DNA of 50,278 nucleotides from JBBDXS01 sp040902195 (GCA_040902195.1 JBBDXS010000001.1:1-50278); one strand, 5' to 3'; positions 14,823-22,619 are shown, numbered from the stretch's first letter. The notes: a model not told the origin generated them from the sequence alone. Made by a program: numbers and translations.

Positions 14823-16763
14823 GTTCATCCGGCCGCGCGCGTCCGTACCGACGTTCTGGAGATGCGCGCGGAGCGGCACGGACGGGCTCGCGGGCTTCGC
14901 GTCGACGATCTCGATCGCTTCGGGCGCGATCTCGCGACACGCGTCGCAGCGGATGCAGCGCTCGTTGATCGTCCAGCCGCCCGTCGTCGCCAGCTCGCTG
15001 GACCCCTCGTGCTGCTCGATTGCGTCGACGGGGCAGATGCCGGCGGCTTCCGGCAGCTTGTCGCTCTTCGCGACGACTTCGTAGCGGATCAGGTCCGGGC
15101 AGACTCGCGCGGGGCAGCGCTTGTTGTTGATATGCTCGTCGAGCTCCTCGCGGAAGAACTCGGCGCTCTTCGCCATGATCGTCGGCGCGGCGGAGCCGTG
15201 CACGCAGTTCGACCAGACGAGCATCTTGGACAGGATCGCCATCTTGTCGTAGTCGGCCTGCTGGCCGCCCCCGCGCGCGATGCGCCGGAAGATCTCCGTC
15301 ATGCGCTGCGTGCCGCCGTGGCACGTCGTGCAGCGCCCGCACGACTCGTCTTCGAGAAACCACGAGAACATGATGTTCAGGTCGACGATGCACGCCGTGT
15401 CATCGATGAACACGATGCCGCCGCCGCCCATGATGCAGCCGTACTCCCGGAAGGGCTCCGGCTCGAGCGGGAGGCGCAGCGCGATGTTCGCGGGCAGGAT
15501 GCCCGTCAGCGGTCCGCCCGACTGCACGGCCTTCAGCGCGCGCCGCTCTTGCCAGGGCGCCGGCTCGAGCACTTCGTAGACCTTGCGCAGCTCGATGCCG
15601 AACGGCACCTCGAGGACGCCGGGGCGCGCGATGTGGCCCGACATGCTGAAGACCTTCGTGCCGCGGTTCGTCGCCGTGCCGACCGAGTTGTAGAACTCGA
15701 TGCCGCGCTGCATGATCAGCGCGACCGACGAGAACGTCTCGATGTTATTCACGTTGCTCGGCTGCCCGAAGACGCCCACGTCGGCCGGGAACGGCGGGCG
15801 CACGCGCGGCATCCCGCGCGAGTCGTCGAGCGACGAGATGAGGCCCGACTCCTCGCCGCAGACGTAGGAGCCCGCGCCACGCCACACACGCAGGTCGAAC
15901 GAGAGGCCCGTGCCCAGCACGTTGTCGCCGGCAAGCCCGCGCTCGCGCGCCTGCGCGACGGCCGTCTCCATCCGCTCGATCGCGAGCGGGTACTCGTCGC
16001 GGATGTAGATGAAGCCGTGAGTCGCGCCCGTGACGTGCGCGGAGATGACCATCCCCTCGATCACCGTGTGCGGGTCGGCCTCCATGATGATGCGGTTGAC
16101 GAACGCGCCGGGGTCGCCCTCGTCCGCGTTGCAGAGCAGGTACTTCGGCGCGCGGTCCTTGCTGCGCAGGAAGTCCCACTTGCGGCCCGTCGGGAAGTTC
16201 GAGCCGGAGCGTCCCTTCAGCGTCGACTCCGTCAGCGTGCCGATGATCTCTTCCGGCTTCCATGCGAGCGCCTTCGCCAGCCCCTTGTAGCCGCCGTTCG
16301 CGATGTAGTGATCGATGCTCTCGGGATCGATGACGCCGCAGCGCGCGATCAGACGCCGGTCCTGGAGCGCCCAGTAATCGAAGTCCGCGAGACGCTGCAC
16401 GCCCTCGACTCTCGGCCCGTCGACAACGGCGAACGCGAGGTCTCGGCAGACGCCGTCGAGCGCCTGCTCGACGAGCTTGCCGGCCTGATCGGGCGTGACC
16501 TTCTGGTAGAGGACCGCGCTGCCGTCCGGCTTGCGCACCTCGACGAGCGGTTCGAGCCAGCAGAGGCCCGTCTCGCCCATCGTGACAACGTCCGCCGCCA
16601 GCCCGCGACCGGCGATCTCCTTGCGCAGCGCGTCGACCGTCTCGAGCGCGCCGACGGCGATCGAGCACGTCGCGACCGGCACGCGCACGAGCGGCCGCGT
16701 TGGCCGCTCGACGGCGCGCCAGGCCTCATCGGCCGTCGCGCGTAGCTCGTCGTAGGTAGGCAT
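14820..16763 (-). CDS. NADH dehydrogenase-type flavoprotein, NuoF/HndC-like, with C-terminal ferredoxin domain
   Basis: A 647-aa NAD(H)-oxidising subunit of the NuoF family. Residues 27-125: thioredoxin-like [2Fe-2S] domain with only two of the usual four Cys (C33, C68; MGETGLC replaces the GCxGxC pattern). Residues about 130-540: FMN/NADH domain with GRSGSNFPTGRKW, NADEGDPGAF and GAGSYVCGEESGL, then the [4Fe-4S] ligands C475, C478, C481 and C520. The C-terminus is ferredoxin-like: C603, C606 and C609 with a GICP Cys upstream could hold one cluster, while the second cluster's last Cys is missing (REIAP). A C-terminal ferredoxin is typical of hydrogenase- or formate-dehydrogenase-linked subunits rather than complex I. 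It pairs with nuoE upstream; no other complex I or hydrogenase genes are near. The stop lies in a heptamer repeat. Confidence 0.9.
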   Translation of the reverse strand: MPTYDELRATADEAWRAVERPTRPLVRVPVATCSIAVGALETVDALRKEIAGRGLAADVVTMGETGLCWLEPLVEVRKPDGSAVLYQKVTPDQAGKLVEQALDGVCRDLAFAVVDGPRVEGVQRLADFDYWALQDRRLIARCGVIDPESIDHYIANGGYKGLAKALAWKPEEIIGTLTESTLKGRSGSNFPTGRKWDFLRSKDRAPKYLLCNADEGDPGAFVNRIIMEADPHTVIEGMVISAHVTGATHGFIYIRDEYPLAIERMETAVAQARERGLAGDNVLGTGLSFDLRVWRGAGSYVCGEESGLISSLDDSRGMPRVRPPFPADVGVFGQPSNVNNIETFSSVALIMQRGIEFYNSVGTATNRGTKVFSMSGHIARPGVLEVPFGIELRKVYEVLEPAPWQERRALKAVQSGGPLTGILPANIALRLPLEPEPFREYGCIMGGGGIVFIDDTACIVDLNIMFSWFLEDESCGRCTTCHGGTQRMTEIFRRIARGGGQQADYDKMAILSKMLVWSNCVHGSAAPTIMAKSAEFFREELDEHINNKRCPARVCPDLIRYEVVAKSDKLPEAAGICPVDAIEQHEGSSELATTGGWTINERCIRCDACREIAPEAIEIVDAKPASPSVPLRAHLQNVGTDARGRMN

Positions 16764-16802
16764 GTTCTACAATCCCACCGATCGGATCGTGGACGGACCT
16801 CG

Positions 16803-16830
16803 TAGGGACAGACCTTTAGGTCTGTCCGGC
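16803..16830. repeat. REP-like palindrome between nuoE and nuoF
   Basis: GTAGGGACAGACCT-TT-AGGTCTGTCC: perfect 10-bp arms at 16806-16815 and 16818-16827, followed by GGCCC. This is the inverted orientation of the palindromes at 11286 and 11411. It sits inside the nuoEF unit and could lower nuoF expression relative to nuoE. Confidence 0.85.
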
Positions 16831-16872
16831 CCTGACCAACAGCGTGGCTTATTCACGCTCGACGACCCCAAC

Positions 16873-17346
16873 CTACGTTCCACCCTTCAACCCTCTCACC
16901 AACCGGATCGCGTCCGCCACCGACAACGGCCCAACAACCTTCCCGTCGACCCAGACCTGCGGCGCGCAATCGCACGTGCCGTTGCACTGCCCGAAATGGA
17001 GGCCCAGCTTGTTGTCCGGCGTGTTCTCCTCCATGCCGATGCCCAGCTCCGACTCGATCGCGCGGCGGATGCGCGCTCCCCCCTTGAGGTGGCACGCCGG
17101 CCCCGAGCACCAGTCGATGCGCGTCTCGGGCGGCGGTATCGTGCGCAGCTCGCTGTAGAACGTGACCGTGCCGTAGACGTGCGCCTCGCCGAGATTGAGC
17201 TGGCGCGCCACGACGGGGATCGCCTCTCGTGGGATGTAGCCGTAGCGATGCTGGACAGCGTGGAGCGCAGGCAGCAGATCGGCGTTGCCGGGCTTAAACC
17301 CGGCGACGAGCCCCTGGATCTCGAGCGTTGCCTCAGTATCGAGCAC
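16873..17346 (-). CDS. NuoE-type [2Fe-2S] subunit
   Basis: A 157-aa thioredoxin-like ferredoxin, the 24-kDa/NuoE family partner of NuoF. The helical N-terminus (LLPALHAVQHRYGYIPREA) is followed by the fold with cluster ligands in CSGPACH (C-x4-C) and GQCNGTCDCAP (C-x3-C), all four present. The GTG start at 17346 has AGGGGG six nt upstream. With nuoF it forms an NADH-oxidising electron-input module transferring electrons to an unidentified partner. Its intact cluster contrasts with the partly lost [2Fe-2S] site in the N-terminal domain of nuoF. A TATAGT -10 lies at 17380-17385. Confidence 0.93.
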   Translation of the reverse strand: MLDTEATLEIQGLVAGFKPGNADLLPALHAVQHRYGYIPREAIPVVARQLNLGEAHVYGTVTFYSELRTIPPPETRIDWCSGPACHLKGGARIRRAIESELGIGMEENTPDNKLGLHFGQCNGTCDCAPQVWVDGKVVGPLSVADAIRLVRGLKGGT

Positions 17347-17379
17347 GTACGCCCCCTGCTAGAGATTGTGCGTCACGTC

Positions 17380-17385
17380 ACTATA
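17380..17385 (-). promoter_or_regulatory. Probable -10 box of nuoE-nuoF
   Basis: TATAGT on the minus strand, giving a start near 17373 and a leader of about 27 nt carrying the AGGGGG site. The -35 is not clear. Confidence 0.4.
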
Positions 17386-17484
17386 GCAGGAGGCGGCGGG
17401 ACATGAAACTTGGTCTTGTGACAGCACACCCTGGTTGGGCTTACACTGGCACCAGCCCGTTGCTGACCAGGGTGAGGTGGCGCT

Positions 17485-17856
17485 ATGAAGCTGGGTCCGA
17501 CTCTTCTACTACTGCTGACTGCTGTCCTGCTGGCCTCCGCGTGTAGTGGCGATACCAGCAAGCCACAGGCCACCCCGACGCAGACTGCCCCAGATCTCTC
17601 CCACGACGAGGCCATCAACCAGGTGGCGCTGATGATCTGCCCGGGAGATCCAGCTTTGGTAAAGAACGACCTGTGGGCAATTCCATCCGGCGGTGATTGG
17701 GACGTGTGGTGGGTCGACTGGCCTATAGTTAACCATGGCCCTACCCCGATTCCGGCGTTCAAGGTCAATGGTAAGACTGGGCACGTCCTAATTCGGCCCG
17801 AGAACGACCTAACCAGGTTGTCCGTCGAGAACGTCTCTGGGGAGTTCTACTGCTAG
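17485..17856 (+). CDS. Small predicted lipoprotein
   Basis: A 123-aa exported protein. The signal sequence MKLGPTLLLLLTAVLLASAC ends in a lipobox-like LASAC, then a Thr/Pro-rich linker (PQATPTQTAP) and a globular part of about 85 residues with paired tryptophans (DWDVWWVDWP) and FKVNGKTGHV. The last motif resembles PepSY-type or similar small periplasmic folds, but I cannot assign a family. The GGTGAGGTGG site upstream fits the ATG at 17485. Lower GC than the nuo genes. Its neighbour downstream is another unknown gene on the same strand (51 bp gap), possibly cotranscribed. Confidence 0.7.
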   Translation: MKLGPTLLLLLTAVLLASACSGDTSKPQATPTQTAPDLSHDEAINQVALMICPGDPALVKNDLWAIPSGGDWDVWWVDWPIVNHGPTPIPAFKVNGKTGHVLIRPENDLTRLSVENVSGEFYC

Positions 17857-17906
17857 CCGGCTTCCGCGCGGGCGGTGCGTCTTCCCCATAGAGAGTGAGT
17901 GGACAC

Positions 17907-18689
17907 ATGAAACCCTCGTCCGGCATCAAGGTGAAGCTCCGCGCTGCGCAGACAAAGGTAAATGCCCTGAATCGAAGCATCCTCCGTTTTGGAGAAAGCA
18001 AGCCTTACGATCTCCGAACCGATGAGTACCGCAGCCAACAAGACCCATCGCTCTATCACCTGTGCTTCCGCATAGAACAGAAAAAGCGGTTCCCAGCCGC
18101 CCGTTGGAGCATCATTGTCGATGAAATTATTTACCACCTGCGTTCGGCTCTCGATGGCGCGGTCTACGATCTCAGCGTCGGTTCAGAGAGGCCCGACCCA
18201 ACCGGGACAGCGTTCCCCATTACCGACGCTAGGAGCAAGTTCGACCGCAAGTTGATTCGGTACCTGTCGGATGACAAGAAGGCATTCATAGACAGCGTGC
18301 AGCCATATGATCGACCAGACGATCTACTTTGGATCCTGAGTCAGATGAATCGCCGCAACAAACACAGGGCTCTGCGTTTCGCTGCGATGATCGTTGGGCC
18401 TGACCAGGATCCTTCTCTGCCTAGCAGCCTTAGCATCACCATTACCGATCTCGATCTAATGCGCGTCGCACTACCCAGCGCCAAGCCCGCTGAAGGGGGC
18501 GCGGAGTTAATGAGGCTGCTTTATCGCGTTACGGGCCCGAATCCGCACGTGAAGACGGCCATTCACTCGCAGTTTGACGTACAGTTCGGCGAGCAAATCG
18601 TCAGCTCCGACTCGCCAGCTGGAGGGCTCTTGTCGCAAATGGTAAGCCGTACGAAGTCGATAATTTCGACTTTGTACTCGCTCCCATAG
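17907..18689 (+). CDS. Uncharacterised protein, lower-GC accessory gene
   Basis: A 260-aa soluble protein of unknown function. The ATG at 17907 is preferred (GAGAGTGAG 7 nt upstream); a GTG four codons earlier is also open. The recognisable pattern is an early helix with YHLRSALDGAVYDLS followed by a FPIT segment, and later QMNRRNKHRAL. This layout occurs in a scattered family of bacterial hypothetical proteins. Codon use is less GC-rich than in the surrounding housekeeping genes, so transfer is likely. It has no membrane segment or signal peptide. Confidence 0.65.
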   Translation: MKPSSGIKVKLRAAQTKVNALNRSILRFGESKPYDLRTDEYRSQQDPSLYHLCFRIEQKKRFPAARWSIIVDEIIYHLRSALDGAVYDLSVGSERPDPTGTAFPITDARSKFDRKLIRYLSDDKKAFIDSVQPYDRPDDLLWILSQMNRRNKHRALRFAAMIVGPDQDPSLPSSLSITITDLDLMRVALPSAKPAEGGAELMRLLYRVTGPNPHVKTAIHSQFDVQFGEQIVSSDSPAGGLLSQMVSRTKSIISTLYSLP

Positions 18690-18742
18690 CCCTTGAGACG
18701 TCCGGACCTCCGACGGAGCTGGGCAGGAGCTGGAGCATCGTG

Positions 18743-18792
18743 CTATTCCGGAGGCGCGGCCCTCTCGAAGTCTTCACTCGCCATGGCCGCGA
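18743..18792 (-). repeat. Duplicated 3-prime end of the FAD oxidoreductase gene
   Basis: On the minus strand this reads AAMASEDFERAAPPE and a stop. The block 18765-18792 matches 19761-19788, inside the end of the oxidoreductase gene (AAMASDDLETTKTS, stop), at 26 of 28 nt; 19 consecutive bases are identical. The VOC gene lies between the two copies. No longer remnant of the oxidoreductase is recognisable upstream of the block. Confidence 0.85.
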
Positions 18793-18857
18793 GCCGCCCG
18801 TCCCGTCCCGCCCTCACCTCGTGTCGCAGACGCATCGAGAACACGATCTACCGATCG

Positions 18858-18895
18858 CCCCTCTCCCGCATGCGGGAGAGGGGACGGGGGTGAGG
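18858..18895. repeat. Perfect 26-bp palindrome of the CCCCTCTCCC class
   Basis: CCCCTCTCCCGCA joined directly to its exact complement (18858-18870, 18871-18883), then ACGGGGGTGAGGG. This REP form is common between genes in many high-GC genomes. It lies just behind the VOC stop (18911) and may act as a bidirectional terminator. Confidence 0.85.
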
Positions 18896-18910
18896 GCCGC
18901 GCGGGGTCGC

Positions 18911-19321
18911 CTACGCCTCGCCGAACACCTGCTTGAGTAGCTGCGCGCCGGCTTCTGTCGCCGCCGCCTCGTATTCGATCGTCAGGCCGCCCGGCGTTTC
19001 GAAGTAGAACGTCCGGACGCCCATCGGCTGCGTGATCGGAGGCTGACGGATCGCGGCGCCCGTGCTCTTGACGCGCTCGTAGATCGCGTCCACCTCGGGC
19101 AGATCGACCGAAATGTCGATCGTGTGCGCCCTGAAGCTCGTGTACGGCGGATGCTCCGCGTCGCGCGGCAGGACGAGCACGACAAAGTTGTCCGCGATCT
19201 TGAACGACGCGAGCGTGTCGGGAACGTGCATGATCTCCTTGCAGCCCACTACGTCGCGAAAGAACGCCACCTCACCATCGAAGTCGTCGACGTGATGCTC
19301 GAGACAGTTTGCCTTCAACAT
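18911..19321 (-). CDS. VOC superfamily (glyoxalase/bleomycin-resistance fold) protein
   Basis: A 136-aa VOC protein. The paired beta-alpha-beta-beta-beta modules are visible: LKANCLEHHVDDFDGEVAFF then ASFKIADNFVVLVLP, and HTIDISVDLPEVDAIYERV then RTFYFETPGGLTIEYE. His in the first strand, and Glu in FYFETPGG and in IEYE, are the likely metal ligands. The substrate cannot be told. The ATG at 19321 is chosen because GGAAGG is 5 nt upstream; a GTG two codons earlier is in frame. It lies between the end of the FAD oxidoreductase gene and a second copy of that gene's tail, suggesting it arrived as a cassette. Confidence 0.85.
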   Translation of the reverse strand: MLKANCLEHHVDDFDGEVAFFRDVVGCKEIMHVPDTLASFKIADNFVVLVLPRDAEHPPYTSFRAHTIDISVDLPEVDAIYERVKSTGAAIRQPPITQPMGVRTFYFETPGGLTIEYEAAATEAGAQLLKQVFGEA

Positions 19322-19741
19322 GTACACCTTCCTTCCCTAGATCGGTTCGTCCCGATAGCCCGGCGGGACTGCGCGAAGATAGCACCGCCGTCGCGGCGTG
19401 TCAACGCGTGTGGAAGCACCTAGCCGCCGCGCCACCTCCGCCTTCGCGCTATCGACGCCCTCCTCTATCGTAAAGACATGCTTACGTCATTCTGTCATCC
19501 CGAGGGGCGGGAGGTAGAGCGCGATGGGGCGGGGAGCCCGAGGGACTTGACCTTCCTTCCTGCCGCCGCTGCCCGAGCCGCCACCGAAAAAGATCGGAGG
19601 GTCGAATCACGTAATTCGGCCGTTTGCGAGTCTGGAAACCCGCCCGTTTTTCTCTCTTTCCGAAAACGAATCGTTTTGCGGGGCCCGCCGCGTGTGGATG
19701 CGGGCCGAGGCCGCACGAGGCGGGCGGCTCACGAGCCGCCC
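19322..19741. other. Gene-free 420-bp repeat region
   Basis: No gene is supported here. It holds a dispersed-repeat sequence GTCATTCTGTCATCCCGAG (from 19486) ending CCCGAGGGAC (near 19546), an AAAACGA/TCGTTTT inverted repeat near 19662-19678, and a 9-bp palindrome at 19722-19741. The long plus-strand open frame through here is antisense to the oxidoreductase and has no coding character. Confidence 0.7.
19722..19741. repeat. REP-like palindrome abutting the oxidoreductase stop
   Basis: GGGCGGCTC-AC-GAGCCGCCC with CCTAC after it, the same outer context as the palindromes at 11286 and 16806. The CTA of CCTAC is the reverse complement of the oxidoreductase TAG stop (19742-19744). Confidence 0.8.
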
Positions 19742-21064
19742 CTACGAGGTCTTCGTCGTTTCGAGGTCATCACTCGCCATGGCCGCGACCTCCTCGCCCA
19801 TCTTGATCGAGTAGTTCTGCCCGCGGTCCTCCGGGTAGATCTGGCTCATCGTGGCGAGGTAGAGACCTGCGACGGGCGTGCGGTGCTCCGGGATGCGCTC
19901 GCGGTAGCCCTTCGTGACGACGGGCTGCGCGTAGGGGCCTTTGAAGAGCCAGCGCTCCTTGATCCAGTCCGTCGAGAACGCCGGGTTGATCTTCGTCATG
20001 TGCGGCAGGTACTCGCGCTCGATGGCGTCGATGTCCATCGAGAGGTAGGGGTGGTCGTTGCGCAAGTAGTTCGAGAGGTAGACGATGTGCCGCCCGTTGT
20101 AGTGCTCCGGCCCGATGAAGTTCGTGTGCTCGATGCAGGCGATGAACGGCACCTCGTCGTCCGCGATGTTCATCCAGTAGATATCCGACACCGGCCTGTC
20201 GAGCGCCATGATGTAGCACATCGCCGAGAGCCACGTCACGCCGAGGAGCTTGTCGACGTACGTCTGCGGCAAATGCGGCGCGAGCTTCGCAAAGACGTGC
20301 GCCGGCATGCAGGCGATCACCGCGTCGAAGTCGGCGCGCTCGCCGTCGAGCTGCAGGCCGCGCGCGCGTCCGTCCTCGACGATCACCTCCTGCACGGCGG
20401 TCCCGGTGTGGACCGACGCGAGGTCGCTCGCGCGCAAGCGGCGCTCCAGCTCCTCGATGTACAGGCCGAAGCTGCCGAGCAGGTAGCCCAGCTCCTCCTT
20501 TTGCGAGACGCCCTTCCGCGAGGCGAAGCGCAGGTAGATCTTGTTCCAGAGCCAGACCATCGCGAGCTGGTCGTGGTAATCGCCGAACTTGCCGCGCAGC
20601 AGCGGCCCCCAGATCGCGCGGTAGGCCCCCTGCCCCATGTATCTCTTCACCCAGTCCGCCGCCGTGATCGATTCGTAGCGCGTACCGTCTTTCTGGCGGC
20701 GCAGGTAGACCGCCGCGAGGCCCATGCGGATGCGGTCGATGAACGGCGCGGGCGTAAAGCGCAGAAGGTCGAGCGGCGTGATGAAGGGGTAGAGCTTGCC
20801 GCCGGAGTAGAAGCCGACCTGCGACTGACGCCAGGTCATCTTGTCGCCCAGCCCAAGCTCCTCGATCAGCCGCACGATCGTTGTGTCGGTGCTGAAGAGA
20901 TGGTGGTAAAACGCCTCGAGCCGGTCGCCGCCGGTGTCGAACGTGCGGACGAGGCCGCCCAGGAACGGCGACGCCTCGTAGAGCGAGACCTGGTGGCCGC
21001 GCTGGATCAGCCGGTACGCGGCCGCCATCCCCGCGACGCCGCCGCCGACGACCGCGACTTTCAT
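19742..21064 (-). CDS. FAD-dependent amine-oxidase-type oxidoreductase
   Basis: A 440-aa flavoprotein of the protoporphyrinogen oxidase/phytoene-desaturase/UDP-galactopyranose-mutase-like class. The N-terminal Rossmann motif is VVGGGVAGMAAAYRL, then the YEASPFLGG second FAD contact. The C-terminus has GLYLATMSQIYPEDRGQNYS, the usual flavin-binding closing segment. Substrate unknown. Its stop region overlaps by ATGA with the upstream flippase gene (21061-21064), so the two are co-translated. The pairing with a lipid or polyprenol flippase suggests a role in isoprenoid lipid or glycolipid modification. The last codons are unusual: a 28-nt piece is repeated about 1 kb downstream beyond the VOC gene. 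Confidence 0.85.
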   Translation of the reverse strand: MKVAVVGGGVAGMAAAYRLIQRGHQVSLYEASPFLGGLVRTFDTGGDRLEAFYHHLFSTDTTIVRLIEELGLGDKMTWRQSQVGFYSGGKLYPFITPLDLLRFTPAPFIDRIRMGLAAVYLRRQKDGTRYESITAADWVKRYMGQGAYRAIWGPLLRGKFGDYHDQLAMVWLWNKIYLRFASRKGVSQKEELGYLLGSFGLYIEELERRLRASDLASVHTGTAVQEVIVEDGRARGLQLDGERADFDAVIACMPAHVFAKLAPHLPQTYVDKLLGVTWLSAMCYIMALDRPVSDIYWMNIADDEVPFIACIEHTNFIGPEHYNGRHIVYLSNYLRNDHPYLSMDIDAIEREYLPHMTKINPAFSTDWIKERWLFKGPYAQPVVTKGYRERIPEHRTPVAGLYLATMSQIYPEDRGQNYSIKMGEEVAAMASDDLETTKTS

Positions 21065-22146
21065 GTGTGTGTCGCCTCCTCACTGTGGAGGGCGGCGTGA
21101 GGAGCGTCTTCCGCGGCCTCGTCGGCCGCCTCAGCCGCCGAACTGTGCTGGAACATCTCGCCCAGCGAGAAGCCCATCGTGCCGAGATAATAGAGCCCGA
21201 CCGCAATGACGGGCAACAGCACGAGCGCGTGGAGCCCGATCGCGTAAGCGGTCGCCTGCGACTTGGCAACGCCCGCCGCGATGAACGTCTGCTTCGTGAC
21301 CACCTCGAACGGGCCGACGCCGCCCTGCGACGCGATGATCGATATCGCGAGGTTCGACGCGGCGGTCGCAAGCAGGAAGAACTGGAAGCCGACGTGGATA
21401 TCAAACGCGAGGCCGACGATGTAGTACATCGTTGCCTCGAGCAGCCAGGAGACGCCGGACAGCACCCACGCGATACCGAGGTCGACCGGGCTCCTCAGCG
21501 AATGCAGGCCGATGAAGAACGCCTGCGCCAGCCCCTCGATGCGCGGCCGCAGACGTTCCGGCGTGAGCCGGTGGATCAACCGCTCGGTGCGGTCCTGCCA
21601 CGCCTGGGAGAACGCGAGGACGAACAGCACCAGCAACGCAGCCCCGAACAGCACCGCCATCACGACAGCGAGGCCGACGAGGTTGATCGTCGTGTCGATA
21701 ATCGGGACCGGGAAGCGCTCGCTGCTGCCCTCGAACATGATCAGGATGATGAGCAGCGGCACCAGCGTGAGGCCATCGAACACGCGATCGACGGCGATGG
21801 TGCCGAGCGCGGCGGCCTTGCTCACGCGCTCGCGCTCGCCCAGCACCCACGCGCGCACCAGCTCGCCCGCACGGGCCGGGATGACGTTGTTCGCCATCAG
21901 CCCGATGATCACGACCGGATAGAGCCGCGACATAGGGACCTTCTTGACCGGCCGTGTGAGGTACTGCCAGCGCATCGAGCGCACCCAGATGCCTGCGAAG
22001 TACACGGGCAAAGACGCGAGCGCGATGAAGTAGTTCGCCTGCGTGAAGGCATCGCCGATGTCGCTAAACTGAGTGTTATAGAGGAAGATGCCGAGGAAGA
22101 GCGCGCTGATGGCCACCCCGATCCAGAACCGGCCGCTACGCAGCAA
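21061..22146 (-). CDS. YbhN/AglD-type (lysylphosphatidylglycerol synthase TM region) flippase-like membrane protein
   Basis: A 361-aa integral membrane protein with about eight hydrophobic segments, of the UPF0104/LPG_synthase_TM family. Characteristic blocks: MRWQYLTRPVKK after the second segment, MANNVIPARAGELVRAWVL, TIAVDRVFDGLTL and SQGGVGPFEVVTKQ. This family includes AglD-like proteins linked to polyprenol-glycan assembly, and the membrane half of MprF. The start is TTG at 22146 with GGAG 7 nt upstream. The C-terminus is a short, acidic, Ala-rich tail. It precedes and overlaps the FAD oxidoreductase. Confidence 0.87.
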   Translation of the reverse strand: MLRSGRFWIGVAISALFLGIFLYNTQFSDIGDAFTQANYFIALASLPVYFAGIWVRSMRWQYLTRPVKKVPMSRLYPVVIIGLMANNVIPARAGELVRAWVLGERERVSKAAALGTIAVDRVFDGLTLVPLLIILIMFEGSSERFPVPIIDTTINLVGLAVVMAVLFGAALLVLFVLAFSQAWQDRTERLIHRLTPERLRPRIEGLAQAFFIGLHSLRSPVDLGIAWVLSGVSWLLEATMYYIVGLAFDIHVGFQFFLLATAASNLAISIIASQGGVGPFEVVTKQTFIAAGVAKSQATAYAIGLHALVLLPVIAVGLYYLGTMGFSLGEMFQHSSAAEAADEAAEDAPHAALHSEEATHT

Positions 22147-22257
22147 CGGACGCTCCTGTCATCCGCCTCTCGAGCGGCCGGCGGCGGGGTAGTACATCGA
22201 TCAGCACAGTTGTAGTAAGCATAGGCGAGCATTCATAACAGGTCAACGCAGGCCAGG

Positions 22258-22287
22258 TTGACACTGTTCCCGAAGCCCCGATAGCAT
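22258..22287 (+). promoter_or_regulatory. Promoter of the SRP RNA
   Basis: Consensus TTGACA (22258-22263), 18 bp spacer, TAGCAT (22282-22287). The predicted start, about 7 nt downstream, coincides with the 5-prime end of the SRP RNA closing helix at 22295. Confidence 0.75.
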
Positions 22288-22294
22288 GAACGCG

Positions 22295-22566
22295 CGGTCG
22301 TGCTAGGTGGGGAGCTAGCGGTGCCCTGTACCCGCAAGCCGCTTTAGCGGGGCCGAATTCCCGTTCGAGGTCCGCGCGCCGTGAGGACTGTCCGCGCTCG
22401 GCAGCGTTGAAGGTCTGGTCCTGCGCGGCGAGGCGCTGTGAACCCCGTCAGGTCCGGAAGGAAGCAGCGGTAAGCAGTTGTTCTCGGGTGCCGCAGGGTC
22501 ACCGGACTGGAGCTCGCCGGACGCCGGATAAGCTCGCGACCCGGATCGACAGCGGGTGCACGACCG
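22295..22566 (+). ncRNA. ffs: Signal recognition particle RNA, large bacterial type
   Basis: The SRP RNA scaffolds Ffh and, in this large form, an Alu domain for elongation arrest. The universally conserved helix-8 block GTCAGGTCCGGAAGGAAGCA lies at 22447-22466 with the GGAA tetraloop, followed by the matching GGTGCCGCAGGGTCACC strand. The 5-prime Alu-type part begins GTGCTAGGTGGGGAGCTAGC, as in Bacillus and actinobacterial large SRP RNAs. The ends are set by a perfect 9-bp closing helix: CGGTCGTGC (22295-22303) with GCACGACCG (22558-22566). This gives about 272 nt, the usual size. The receptor gene ftsY is at 37018; ffh is not in the window. Confidence 0.95.
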
Positions 22567-22619
22567 CATCGAATATGCCGAACACTCCGTAGGACGGGAC
22601 GGACAGCGAAGGAGACCGA

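Noticed and set aside
14862..16745. 627-codon plus-strand open frame
   Set aside because: It is wholly antisense to nuoF and consists of Arg/Asp/Ala-rich low-complexity sequence without motifs.
17403..17546. Short frame starting MKLGLVTAHPG ahead of the lipoprotein
   Set aside because: It overlaps the lipoprotein signal sequence in another frame and lacks a good ribosome-binding site.
18693..18940. Short plus-strand frames between the unknown gene and the VOC gene
   Set aside because: They cross the palindrome at 18858 and the oxidoreductase tail repeat and have no coding character.
19478..21100. 540-codon plus-strand open frame
   Set aside because: It is antisense to the FAD oxidoreductase, and its start lies in repeat sequence; no protein family character.
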